A DNA stretch of 16,614 bases from Hyphomicrobiales bacterium (GCA_028865375.1 JAGWKJ010000019.1:1-16614), one strand, 5' to 3'; shown: positions 1-7,286, numbered from the stretch's first letter. Notes: a model not told the origin generated them from the letters alone. Made by a program: numbers and translations.

Positions 1-131
1 CGCCGGCGTCGCCGGACGACGACGCAAAGGACGAAGCGCAGCACCGCGCCGAACCGCTGCCGGAGGCGCCAGCGGGCCCCCGCCGCGGCGGCTGGTGGCA
101 GCGCGCGCGCTCGACCTTGGGCGGCGGTTGA
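1..131 (+). CDS. rne: C-terminal tail of ribonuclease E (partial, 5' end outside window)
   Basis: An open frame enters the window (first full codon at base 3) and stops with TGA at 129-131, leaving the last 42 residues. The tail is acidic (PDDDAKDE), then rich in Pro and Ala, and ends in GPRRGGWWQRARSTLGGG. An Arg-rich RRGWWQR-type end is characteristic of alphaproteobacterial RNase E, the endonuclease that starts mRNA decay and rRNA processing; the low-complexity region before it fits the disordered degradosome scaffold. This call rests on the tail motif alone, since no catalytic domain is visible. The next gene begins 50 bp downstream on the same strand. Confidence 0.55.
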   Translation, partial: PASPDDDAKDEAQHRAEPLPEAPAGPRRGGWWQRARSTLGGG

Positions 132-181
132 AGCGTCGCGGTCGTGACGGGAACTTTGACGGGGCCGAACCGGAGCGTGGC

Positions 182-991
182 ATGAGAAAGCACTGGATCG
201 CGTTCGTCGCCCTCGCGGCGTCCGTCGTCGCGTGGGGCGCCGTCGGGGCGTCGGCGCAACAGGCGCCGGCCAAGGCGGTGGCGACGTCCGCGGCGTCCGT
301 CGATCCGGCGCGGCGCGCCGAGATCGAGGCGGTCGTCCGCGACTATCTGATCGCGCATCCCGAGGTGATCCGCGACGCGATCGACGCGCTCGACCAGCGG
401 CAGAAGCAGGCAGACTCGAAGCAGGTCGCGGCGCTCGTCGACGACCCGAAGAGCAAGCTCTATTCGTCGGCGTTCCAAGCGGTGGCTGGCAACCCGAAGG
501 GCGACGTCACCTTGGTCGAGTTCTTCGATTACAACTGCCCTTATTGCAAGGCGTCGCTGCCCGACATGACGCGGCTCGTCGCCCGCAATCCCCGGGTCAA
601 GCTGATCTTGAAGGACCTGCCGATCCTCGGGCCCGGCTCCATGGAAGCCGCCCGCGTCGCCAGCGCCGCGCGCGAACAGCTCGACGGGCCGAAGTTCTGG
701 GCGTTCCATTCCAAGCTGCTGGCGATGCGCGATCCCAAGGGCATCGGCGCGACCCAGGCGCTCGCGCTCGCCTCGGCCTCGGGCCTCGACGTCGCCAAGC
801 TGAAGGTCGACATGGCCTCGGCCGCCGTCGACGCCGGCATCAAGGAAACGCTCGCCATGGCCAACGTCCTGGGCGTGACGGGCACGCCGACCTTCGTGGT
901 GGGCGGCGAGACGGTGGTCGGCGCGGTCGGCTTCGACGCGCTGCAGGGCAAGATCGACAACGTCGAGAAATGCGGCAAGGCGAGCTGCTGA
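182..991 (+). CDS. Periplasmic DsbA/ScsC-type thiol:disulfide protein
   Basis: A 269-residue exported thioredoxin-fold protein. A signal peptide (MRKHW, then a hydrophobic stretch to about residue 22) ends at an ASA cleavage site near residue 25. Residues about 43-80 (RRAEIEAVVRDYLIAHPEVI and what follows) match the helical N-terminal region of ScsC-like proteins, which in that family mediates oligomerisation. The thioredoxin domain has the CPYC active site at C119-C122 in FFDYNCPYC and the cis-proline at P236 in GVTGTPTF. Two further cysteines, C264 and C269, lie at the extreme C-terminus and could form a second disulfide. The family oxidises or isomerises disulfides in periplasmic proteins; which of these it does cannot be read from the sequence. 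An ATG 87 bp upstream is in frame, but 182 is preferred because the signal peptide begins there and GGAG lies just upstream. Confidence 0.9.
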   Translation: MRKHWIAFVALAASVVAWGAVGASAQQAPAKAVATSAASVDPARRAEIEAVVRDYLIAHPEVIRDAIDALDQRQKQADSKQVAALVDDPKSKLYSSAFQAVAGNPKGDVTLVEFFDYNCPYCKASLPDMTRLVARNPRVKLILKDLPILGPGSMEAARVASAAREQLDGPKFWAFHSKLLAMRDPKGIGATQALALASASGLDVAKLKVDMASAAVDAGIKETLAMANVLGVTGTPTFVVGGETVVGAVGFDALQGKIDNVEKCGKASC

Positions 992-1085
992 GGCGGGTTT
1001 CCTGGGGTCGCGCGGCCGGTCCCGTTTACGTCGTTCCCCGGCATCGGCTTTCCCGACGCGCCGCGCCGGGCTAAGGAACGTCCGG

Positions 1086-1101
1086 CGCCGGAGCTCCGGC
1101 G
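1086..1101. repeat. 16-bp perfect palindrome upstream of accB
   Basis: CGCCGGAGCTCCGGCG reads the same on both strands and ends 27 bp before the accB start. It overlaps a second palindrome, CCGGCGCCGG, at 1082-1091. It could be an operator or a leader hairpin, but GC-rich palindromes are common by chance in this base composition. No T-run follows, so it is not a standard terminator for the upstream gene. Confidence 0.3.
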
Positions 1102-1128
1102 AGCCTTCCATCCGGGGACCGACGACGC

Positions 1129-1596
1129 ATGAAGAAGCCCGCAGCCGCGCCGACGAAGGACGCGCCCCTCGACGCCGCGCTCGTCGAGGCGCTCGCCCGC
1201 ATCGCCGCGGAGCACGACCTGTCCGAGGCGGAAGTCGAGCACGACGGCCTGCGCGTGCGCGTGGCGCGCGAACGCCGCGCGGCGACGGTGATCCACGCCG
1301 CGCCGATGGCCGCGCCCGTCGCGGCTTCCGCGGTCGCGCCGGCGGCGCCGGCGGGCGAGGAGAGCGGCACGGTGAAGTCGCCGATGATCGGCACCGCCTA
1401 CCTGCGGCCGTCGCCCGAGGCCAAGCCCTTCGTCGAAATCGGAATGGCCGTGAAGGCGGGCGAGCGCATCCTGCTCGTCGAGGCGATGAAGACGTTCAAC
1501 GACATCGTCGCCCCGCACGGCGGCGTCGTGACGAAGATCTTCGTCGAGGACGGCACGCCGGTCGAATACGGCCAGCCGCTGATGGTCATCGCCTGA
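1129..1596 (+). CDS. accB: Acetyl-CoA carboxylase biotin carboxyl carrier protein
   Basis: This 155-residue protein carries the biotin that shuttles carboxyl groups from biotin carboxylase to the carboxyltransferase in the first committed step of fatty acid synthesis. The N-terminal helical region (about 12-55) is followed by a flexible Ala/Pro linker (about 57-76). The biotinyl domain runs from about 80 to 155 and contains the target motif EAMKTFND, with K121 the expected biotinylated lysine. Its length is typical. The gene lies 23 bp upstream of accC on the same strand, the usual accBC operon. The start ATG is followed by a Lys/Ala/Pro-rich opening, and the 137-bp gap upstream is the likely promoter region for the pair. 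Confidence 0.97.
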   Translation: MKKPAAAPTKDAPLDAALVEALARIAAEHDLSEAEVEHDGLRVRVARERRAATVIHAAPMAAPVAASAVAPAAPAGEESGTVKSPMIGTAYLRPSPEAKPFVEIGMAVKAGERILLVEAMKTFNDIVAPHGGVVTKIFVEDGTPVEYGQPLMVIA

Positions 1597-1619
1597 CCGG
1601 GCGGCGCGGGGACGAAGCG

Positions 1620-2963
1620 ATGTTCGAGAAGATCCTGATCGCCAACCGCGGCGAGATCGCGCTCCGGGTGCTGCGCGCCGCGCGCGAGCTCGGCATCGCG
1701 ACGGTCGCCGTGCATTCGACCGCCGATTCCGACGCGATGCACGTCAAGCTCGCCGACGAGAGCGTGTGCATCGGCCCGCCGCCCGCGCGCGACAGCTACC
1801 TCAACGTGCCCGCGTTGCTGGCCGCCTGCGAGATCACCGGCGCCGACGCGGTGCATCCGGGCTACGGCTTCCTGTCGGAGAACGCGCGCTTCGCCGAGAT
1901 CCTCGGCGAGCACGGCATCGCCTTCATCGGGCCCAAGCCCGAGCACATCCGCATCATGGGCGACAAGATCGAGGCCAAGCGAACCGCCGCGCGGCTGGGC
2001 ATCCCCTGCGTGCCGGGCTCCGACGGCGCGGTCGTCGACGCGGCCGAGGTCAAGGAGATCGCGCGCCGCGTCGGCTATCCGGTGCTCATCAAGGCGGCGG
2101 CCGGCGGCGGCGGGCGAGGCATGAAGGTCGCGCGCGACGAATCCGAGCTCGAGGTCGCGCTGGCCACCGCGAAGACCGAGGCGAAGGCCGCCTTCGGCGA
2201 CGACGCGGTCTACGTCGAGAAATACCTGGCCCGCCCGCGCCACATCGAGATCCAGGTGCTCGCCGACGGCCAGGGCCGCGCGATCCACCTCGGCGAGCGC
2301 GACTGCTCGCTCCAGCGCCGCCACCAAAAGGTCTGGGAGGAGGGCCCCTCCCCCGCGCTCAACGCCGACCAACGCGACCGCATCGGCGGCGTCGTCGCCA
2401 AGGCGATGGCCGAGCTCGGTTATCTCGGCGTCGGCACGATCGAGTTCCTCTACGAGGACGGCGCCTTCAACTTCATCGAGATGAACACGCGCATCCAGGT
2501 CGAGCATCCGGTGACCGAGATGATCACGGGCATCGACCTCGTGAACGAACAGATCAAGATCGCCGCCGGCTCGCCGCTCACGATCTCGCAGGAGGACGTG
2601 CGCCTGTCGGGCCACGCCATCGAGTGCCGCGTCAACGCCGAGAACCCATCGACGTTCCGGCCCTCGCCCGGCAAGATCGCCTATTTCCACGTGCCTGGCG
2701 GGCTGGGCGTGCGCGTCGATTCGGCCGCCTACCAAGGCTATTCGATCCCGCCCTATTACGATTCGCTCGTGGGCAAGCTGATCGTCCACGGCCGCACCCG
2801 CAACGAGGCGATGCTGCGGCTGCGCCGCGCGCTCGACGAGTTCATCGTCGACGGCGTGGAGACGACGCTGCCGCTGTTCCGCGACCTCGTGCGCGACTCC
2901 GACATCCAGAACGGCGACTACGACATCCACTGGCTCGAACGGAAGCTCGCCGAACAGGATTGA
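1620..2963 (+). CDS. accC: Acetyl-CoA carboxylase biotin carboxylase subunit
   Basis: The 447-residue enzyme uses ATP and bicarbonate to carboxylate the biotin on AccB. All three parts are visible: the N-terminal domain opening MFEKILIANRGEIALR, the ATP-grasp domain with glycine loop KAAAGGGGRGMKV (158-170), and the C-terminal domain. The catalytic and bicarbonate-binding set is intact: RRHQKVWEEGPSP (233-245) and EMNTRIQVEHPVTE, giving E287, N289, R291, Q293 and E295, matching the E. coli active-site residues one number higher. Length equals the family norm. It is co-transcribed with accB. The carboxyltransferase genes accA and accD are not in the window, as is usual. Confidence 0.98.
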   Translation: MFEKILIANRGEIALRVLRAARELGIATVAVHSTADSDAMHVKLADESVCIGPPPARDSYLNVPALLAACEITGADAVHPGYGFLSENARFAEILGEHGIAFIGPKPEHIRIMGDKIEAKRTAARLGIPCVPGSDGAVVDAAEVKEIARRVGYPVLIKAAAGGGGRGMKVARDESELEVALATAKTEAKAAFGDDAVYVEKYLARPRHIEIQVLADGQGRAIHLGERDCSLQRRHQKVWEEGPSPALNADQRDRIGGVVAKAMAELGYLGVGTIEFLYEDGAFNFIEMNTRIQVEHPVTEMITGIDLVNEQIKIAAGSPLTISQEDVRLSGHAIECRVNAENPSTFRPSPGKIAYFHVPGGLGVRVDSAAYQGYSIPPYYDSLVGKLIVHGRTRNEAMLRLRRALDEFIVDGVETTLPLFRDLVRDSDIQNGDYDIHWLERKLAEQD

Positions 2964-2988
2964 CGGAGCGCGCGGGAGGGAGGCCGGC

Positions 2989-3351
2989 ATGGTCGACACG
3001 TCAGGCGTGGATTCGCCCGAGGCCCTCTATCTCGCGCTGGTGCGCGCTTTGCGCGGGCCGCAGGCGGCGGCCGAAATCGGCGGAGCGCCCGCCGGCCGCC
3101 GCAAGTTCGGCGACGGCGCGCTGAAGGAAGGCGGCCGCATCTACGCCATGCTGACGCGCGACGCGCTGGTGGTGAAGCTGCCGGCCGCGCGCGTGGCCGC
3201 GCTGGTCGCTTCAGGCGCCGGCGCCCCGTTCGACGCCGGCAAGGGCAAGCCGATGAAGGAATGGGTCATGGTGGCGCCCGCCGCCGCGGCTTCGTGGCGG
3301 CCGCTCGCCGAGGAGGCGCGGGCCTTCGCGCGCGCCGCGACGAAGGGTTGA
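2989..3351 (+). CDS. Small TfoX N-terminal-like (YjbR/TfoX fold) protein
   Basis: A 120-residue protein starting 25 bp after accC behind a strong GGAGGGAGG ribosome site. The core KFGDGALKEGGRIYAMLTRD, then LVVKLPAARV, a PFDAGKGKPMKEW segment and a final LAEEARAFA helix, resembles the TfoX N-terminal domain pattern, where FG, a glycine turn, LKL, then a pF...g..m..W block recur. There is no C-terminal TfoX helix-hairpin-helix domain. In gammaproteobacteria TfoX/Sxy drives competence gene expression, but stand-alone short members in alphaproteobacteria have no settled role. The gene is probably transcribed with accBC. It ends 14 bp from the convergent next gene. The family assignment is by pattern only. 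Confidence 0.7.
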   Translation: MVDTSGVDSPEALYLALVRALRGPQAAAEIGGAPAGRRKFGDGALKEGGRIYAMLTRDALVVKLPAARVAALVASGAGAPFDAGKGKPMKEWVMVAPAAAASWRPLAEEARAFARAATKG

Positions 3352-3365
3352 GGCCCCCGCCGTGC

Positions 3366-3923
3366 CTACCGGACGCGCCGGGCGACGCCGCCCATCCGAT
3401 AGACCATCGTCCCCGGATCGCTGAACCGCACCTGATAGGACGTGCAGGCGGAGCTGCGCGACAGGTCCGACCATCGGACCATGAAGAAGATCGACCCGTC
3501 GCCTTGCCGGACGGCGCGCAGTTCGCCGGTTCCCTGGTTGTTCGAACAGGTCGTCATGCCGTAGCCCGTGCCGCAGGTGCGATCCCGGTATTGGTAGAGG
3601 CCGTTCGCCTCGTAGGTCTGGTAGAGATATTGGATCGCGCCCGTGTTGGGGCTGCGGATTTCCGTGTACCACGTCCCCGCCAGCGCCTGCAGCGCGCCGG
3701 GATCGTTGGCGACCCCCAGCCGCGCCCAAGTGGTGGAGCCCTGGATGTCCGGCTCGATCACGGTGCGGCCCGCGTCGGGCACGCGCCGCCCTTGGTTGTC
3801 GTGAAGGCGACTGAACGGCAGGCGGTTGTTCCAGCACGGATATTGCTGGGCCGAAGCGACGTCCTCCAAGGCGACGAGCGCGGCGCCCGCGCACAGCGCG
3901 GATATGGCGCAATGGCGCGACAT
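3366..3923 (-). CDS. Secreted protein of unknown function, lipocalin-like in outline
   Basis: A 185-residue protein with a signal peptide: a short basic start, a hydrophobic core to about residue 19 and an ASA site before QQYPC near residue 25. The mature part has four cysteines (one near its N-terminus, two in the RTC...TTC segment, one in SACTS), so two disulfides are possible. LAGTWYTEI followed by alternating aromatic stretches (IQYLYQTYEANGLYQY, IFFMVRW) suggests a small beta-barrel of the kind that opens with GxW, as in lipocalins; this is inference from pattern. It starts at ATG behind GGAGGAAAA and lies 60 bp downstream of dprA, with a possible promoter of its own in that gap. I do not recognise the family and assign no function. 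Confidence 0.75.
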   Translation of the reverse strand: MSRHCAISALCAGAALVALEDVASAQQYPCWNNRLPFSRLHDNQGRRVPDAGRTVIEPDIQGSTTWARLGVANDPGALQALAGTWYTEIRSPNTGAIQYLYQTYEANGLYQYRDRTCGTGYGMTTCSNNQGTGELRAVRQGDGSIFFMVRWSDLSRSSACTSYQVRFSDPGTMVYRMGGVARRVR

Positions 3924-3947
3924 GGCGGTTTTCCTCCATCCGGCGAC

Positions 3948-3976
3948 AGATTTCCGCCCCGTACCGGCGAAGTCAA
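3948..3976 (-). promoter_or_regulatory. Possible sigma70-type promoter for the secreted unknown protein
   Basis: On the minus strand TTGACT (3976-3971) stands 17 bp from AAATCT (3953-3948), about 25 bp before the ATG at 3923 and upstream of its GGAGG site. The -35 box matches five of six consensus bases; the -10 box is weak. It would let this gene be expressed apart from dprA. Confidence 0.3.
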
Positions 3977-3983
3977 TCCGACG

Positions 3984-5216
3984 TCAGTGCGTCTCGGCCG
4001 GCGTCCGCAGCGACACGAGATTGCCGCCGTGGCGTTCGAGCCGGCCGGCGAGTTCGAGCTCCAGCAACGCCGTCTGCACGTGGCGCACCGGCGCGCCCGA
4101 CAGCCGCGCCAGTTCGTCGACGTCGATGGGCGAGGGTCCCAGCAAGCCGGCGACGTCGCGTCGCGCGCCGTCCCCGTCGGCGCCCGCGAAGGGCGGCGCG
4201 CCGGGATCGTCGAACTCGAGCGCAGGATCGGCGCGCGGCGCGGCCTCGGGATCGACGCCCAGCAGGTCGAGCTCCGGCCACAGCGGCTGGCCCCTTTCGC
4301 GCGGCGTCTCGTCGAGCCGCAGCCGCGCCGGCTGGCGCAGGATCGGGGACAGCGCCTCGATCACGTCGTCGGCGTCGCGCACCAGCGTCGCGCCGTTGCG
4401 CAACAATTCGTTCGTGCCCTCCGCGCGCGGATCGAGCGGCGATCCGGGCACGGCGAACACTTCGCGGCCCTGCTCTCCGGCGAAGCGCGCCGTGATGAGC
4501 GAGCCGGATCGGGTGGCCGCCTCCACCACGATCGTGCCGACCGACAGGCCCGACACCAGCCGGTTGCGGCGCGGGAAGTCGCGGCCGCGCGGCTCCCAGC
4601 CGATCGGCATTTCCGAGACGACGGCGCCGCGCTCGACCATGCGCGCCATCAGCGGGATCGCCTCGGGCGGATAGGGGCGCGCGTGGCCGCCCGCCAGCAC
4701 GCCCACCGTGCCGGTGTCGAGCGCCACGGCGTGCGCGCGCTGGTCCACGCCGCGCGCCAGCCCGGAAACGATCACGTAACCCGCCGCGCCCAACCCGCGC
4801 GCCAGCCGCTCGGCCATCGCGAGGCCGGCGGCCGACGAATTGCGCGAGCCCACGATGGCCACGCAGGGCGCGGCCAAGGCCTCGGCGCGGCCCTGCAGCG
4901 CCAGCAGCGGCGGCGCGTCGTCGATCGCCCGCAGGCGTTCGGGATAATCGGCCTCGCCCAGCGCCACGAAACGCAAGCCGAGCCGGCCCGCTTCGGCGAG
5001 CTCGCGCTCGACCTCTTCGCGGTCGGGAACGCGGATCGCGCGCGCACCGCCGCGCCGCGCGAGGCCCGGCAGCGCCGCCAGCGCCCCGCCGGCGCCGCCA
5101 TAATGGTTGACGAGCGCGCGGAACGTGCGCGGGCCGACGTTCTCGCATCGGATCAGGCGCAGCCAGTCGAAGCGCTGCGCGTCGGTGAGCGTCGTCCCGG
5201 CGCGCGCGGCCGCCAC
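3984..5216 (-). CDS. dprA: DNA processing protein DprA
   Basis: A 410-residue protein that in the family binds incoming single-stranded DNA and loads RecA during transformation; it is also kept in many non-competent bacteria. The N-terminal helix-hairpin-helix/SAM-like region (about 12-60, RLIRCENVGPRTFRALV) is followed by the Rossmann-fold domain: VAIVGSRN (119-126), VIVSGLARGVDQRAH (148-162), FPRRNRLVSGLS (214-225), VVEAATRSGSLITARFA (230-246) and VFAVPGSP (253-260). A C-terminal winged-helix region (about 358-404) is present, so this is the three-domain form. I place the start at GTG 5216 because GAAGGG lies 6 bases before it and plsY ends 2 bp upstream; the frame stays open further up, within plsY. 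Translational coupling to plsY is likely. The usual topA neighbour is absent. Confidence 0.95.
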   Translation of the reverse strand: MAAARAGTTLTDAQRFDWLRLIRCENVGPRTFRALVNHYGGAGGALAALPGLARRGGARAIRVPDREEVERELAEAGRLGLRFVALGEADYPERLRAIDDAPPLLALQGRAEALAAPCVAIVGSRNSSAAGLAMAERLARGLGAAGYVIVSGLARGVDQRAHAVALDTGTVGVLAGGHARPYPPEAIPLMARMVERGAVVSEMPIGWEPRGRDFPRRNRLVSGLSVGTIVVEAATRSGSLITARFAGEQGREVFAVPGSPLDPRAEGTNELLRNGATLVRDADDVIEALSPILRQPARLRLDETPRERGQPLWPELDLLGVDPEAAPRADPALEFDDPGAPPFAGADGDGARRDVAGLLGPSPIDVDELARLSGAPVRHVQTALLELELAGRLERHGGNLVSLRTPAETH

Positions 5217-5218
5217 GT

Positions 5219-5812
5219 TCAGCCCTTCGCGCCGATGCGGCTCTCGGAGCCGGCGAGCAGGCGGGACAGGTTGGCGCGGTGGCGCAGCCAGAGCATCGCC
5301 GTCATCGCGGCATAGACGAGGAAGGCCGGCTTGCCCGCGAAGACGAGCAGCGACAGCGTCGCCGCCACGCTCGCCGCCAGTGCGGCGGCCGACGAATAGC
5401 GCGTGGCATAGGCCACGCCGAGCCAGATCAGCGCGAAGGTCAGCGCGGCGGGCCAGGCGTAGCCGAGCAGGCAGCCGAGAAACGTGGCCACGCCCTTGCC
5501 GCCCTTGAACTCCAGCCAAGCCGGGAACAGGTGGCCGGCGAACGCGCCAAGCGCCGCGGCATGGGCCGGCACGATCCCGAAATGCTTGGCGACGAGGACG
5601 GCGACGGTCCCCTTCAGCGCGTCGAACGCCAGCGTCGCGGCGGCGAGATCCTTGCGGCCCGAGCGCAGGACGTTGGTCGCCCCGATGTTGCCCGAGCCGA
5701 TCTTGCGCACGTCGCCGAGCCCGGCCGCCCGCGTCAGCAGCAGGCCGAACGGCACGGAACCGCACAGATAGCCGAACATCGACGCGGCGAGCGCCGCAAA
5801 AGCGACCGACAT
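5219..5812 (-). CDS. plsY: Glycerol-3-phosphate acyltransferase (acyl-phosphate dependent)
   Basis: A 197-residue inner-membrane enzyme that transfers the acyl chain from acyl-phosphate to glycerol-3-phosphate, giving lysophosphatidic acid, the first step of phospholipid synthesis. Hydrophobic segments alternate with the family motifs: KIGSGNIGATNVLR (37-50), FKGGKGVAT (102-110, the phosphate-binding glycine loop) and the C-terminal LWLRHRANLSRLLAGSE. FGYLCGSVPFGLLLTR near the N-terminus is also typical. The frame is open 19 codons further upstream into the pyrC'-like gene's 3' end, but the ATG at 5812 gives the standard opening. Its likely ribosome site GGAGGG is about 13 bases away, inside a small inverted repeat. 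It sits 31 bp after the pyrC'-like gene and 2 bp before dprA. Confidence 0.96.
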   Translation of the reverse strand: MSVAFAALAASMFGYLCGSVPFGLLLTRAAGLGDVRKIGSGNIGATNVLRSGRKDLAAATLAFDALKGTVAVLVAKHFGIVPAHAAALGAFAGHLFPAWLEFKGGKGVATFLGCLLGYAWPAALTFALIWLGVAYATRYSSAAALAASVAATLSLLVFAGKPAFLVYAAMTAMLWLRHRANLSRLLAGSESRIGAKG

Positions 5813-5826
5813 GCCCGAGATATCTC

Positions 5827-5843
5827 CCTCCCCTTCCGGGAGG
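5827..5843. repeat. Small inverted repeat between the pyrC'-like gene and plsY
   Basis: Arms CCTCCC (5827-5832) and GGGAGG (5838-5843) pair across a 5-base loop directly after the pyrC'-like gene's TAG. On the minus strand the second arm contains the only Shine-Dalgarno-like sequence for plsY. It is next to a 10-bp palindrome, GAGATATCTC (5817-5826). It may modulate plsY translation; the stem is short and no T-run makes it a terminator. Confidence 0.3.
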
Positions 5844-7136
5844 CTAGCCGTATCGCACTTCGCCGGCAACCAAGGTCAGGCGCACGACGCCTTCCATACG
5901 CGCGCCGTCGAAGGGCGTGTTGCGGCAGCGCGAATGCAGCTTGGCGGGATCCACGACGAAGGGCGCGTGCGGATCGAAGCGCACGAGGTCGGCCGGCGCG
6001 CCGCGCGCCAGCCGGCCCTGCGGCAGGCCGAGCAGTTCGGCCGGCCGCGTCGTCATCGCGCGCAGCAGCCTGGGCAGCGGCACGTCGCCCGACGACACCA
6101 GGCGCAGCGCGGCGGCGAGCAGCGTCTCCAGCCCCACCGCGCCCGGCTCGGCCTCGGCGAACGGCAGGCGCTTGGCCTCGACGTCGCGCGGGTCGTGGTC
6201 GGAGACGACGACGTCGACGTCGCCCGCCGCCAGCGCGGCCACGAGGTCGCGCCGCTCCTCCTCGTCGCGCAGCGGCGGCTCGAGCCGCAGGAAGGTGCGG
6301 TAATCGCCGACGTCGAGCTCGTTGAGCGCGAGATTGTTGATCGACACGCCGCAGGACACCCGGAGCCCGGCGTCGCGCGCGCGGTTGAGCGCGCGGATCG
6401 AGGCGGTCGTGGAGACGAGCGCGGCGTGGTAGCGCGCGCCCGTCAGGTCGACGAGCCGCAGGTCGCGGTCGAGCATGATGGTCTCGGCCGCGCCGGGCAC
6501 GCCGGGCAGGCCGAGCCTGGCGGAAAACTCGCCCTCGTTCATCGCGCCCGCGCCCGCCAGCCCGGGCTCCGCGCAGATCGCCGTCACCAGCGCGTCGAAC
6601 CCGCGCGCATAGGCGAGCGCGCCGCGCATCACGAGCGCGTCGGCGACCGAGCGCCGCGGATCGCCGAACGCCACCGCGCCGGCGGCTTGAAGGAGGCCGA
6701 TCTCCGACAATTCGCGGCCGAGCGCGCCCTTGGTGAGGGTCGCGGTCGGGAGCGCGCGCACGGCCGCGCAATCGCGCGCGCGCCGGACGAGGAAGTCCAC
6801 GGTGGCGGGGTCGTCGACCGGCGGCGCGCCGTCGGCCATCGCCACCAGCGTGGTGACGCCGCCGGCCGCCGCCGCGCGGCCCGCGCTCGCGAGCGTCTCG
6901 CGATGTTCGAGGCCGGGCTCGCCGACGAAGGCGCGCATGTCGATCAGCCCGGGCGCGACGACGTCGCCCCGGCAATCGATCGCCCGCGCGCCCTCGGGGA
7001 TCGAGGCCGCCGTCACTTCGGGCCCGAAGGCGCGGATCGCGCCCTCGACCACCAGCACGCCGCCGGCGAGCTCGCGCTCCGCCGACGGATCGATCAGCCG
7101 GGCGTTGAGCAGGGCGAGGGGCGGAGGCGCGGCCAT
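5844..7136 (-). CDS. Dihydroorotase-like protein without metal-binding histidines (PyrC' type)
   Basis: A 430-residue amidohydrolase-fold protein related to class I dihydroorotase, which closes carbamoyl-aspartate to dihydroorotate. The frame is family-like: VVAPGLIDMRAFVGEPG (59-75), AAAAGGVTTLVAM (88-100), MNEGEFSARLGLPGVPGAAE (199-218), VVVSDHDP (309-316), LLRAMTTRPAELLGL and CRNTPFDGARMEG. The metal ligands are mostly gone: the HxH after the first strand is R68-A69-F70, the substrate arginine is G72, and the two later histidines align with C188 and L240. D313 remains. Such proteins usually form a complex with aspartate carbamoyltransferase (PyrB) rather than catalyse. The start ATG at 7136 begins MAAPPPLALLNARLIDPS, as in homologues; no clear Shine-Dalgarno precedes it. 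No pyrB lies beside it, which is unusual. It heads the cluster with plsY and dprA. Confidence 0.9.
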   Translation of the reverse strand: MAAPPPLALLNARLIDPSAERELAGGVLVVEGAIRAFGPEVTAASIPEGARAIDCRGDVVAPGLIDMRAFVGEPGLEHRETLASAGRAAAAGGVTTLVAMADGAPPVDDPATVDFLVRRARDCAAVRALPTATLTKGALGRELSEIGLLQAAGAVAFGDPRRSVADALVMRGALAYARGFDALVTAICAEPGLAGAGAMNEGEFSARLGLPGVPGAAETIMLDRDLRLVDLTGARYHAALVSTTASIRALNRARDAGLRVSCGVSINNLALNELDVGDYRTFLRLEPPLRDEEERRDLVAALAAGDVDVVVSDHDPRDVEAKRLPFAEAEPGAVGLETLLAAALRLVSSGDVPLPRLLRAMTTRPAELLGLPQGRLARGAPADLVRFDPHAPFVVDPAKLHSRCRNTPFDGARMEGVVRLTLVAGEVRYG

Positions 7137-7148
7137 CGCCGCCGCATA

Positions 7149-7166
7149 GCCCGCGCGAACGCGGGC
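7149..7166 (-). promoter_or_regulatory. Strong hairpin just upstream of the pyrC'-like start codon
   Basis: On the minus strand GCCCGCG-TTCG-CGCGGGC forms a seven-pair all-GC stem with a UUCG loop in RNA, ending 12 bases before the ATG at 7136. It covers where the ribosome-binding region would begin, and no clear Shine-Dalgarno lies between it and the ATG. It could affect translation initiation or be a leader structure. Function is inferred. Confidence 0.4.
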
Positions 7167-7286
7167 GGCAATGGCGGGGCGGGCGCCGGGGCCGGCGCAG
7201 CCGCGAACCGCCGCCGTCGATGCGGGCGAAGCGCGGCCGTCATTGCGAAGGGACCACCACCGTCCTCGCGGGCGATCCTCCGCCGT

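Noticed and set aside
1398..2999. A 533-codon open frame antisense to accC
   Set aside because: It mirrors accC, is full of Arg, Asp, His and Val runs typical of GC-rich antisense frames, and has no domain motif. accC itself is unambiguous.
3001..5216. A competence locus made of the TfoX-like gene and dprA
   Set aside because: The genes are convergent and separate, no uptake machinery (comEC, pilus, comM) is nearby, and dprA sits in a plain plsY operon.
3261..5315. A 684-codon plus-strand frame across dprA and the secreted protein
   Set aside because: It has an Arg/Ala-rich shadow composition opposite well-supported minus-strand genes.
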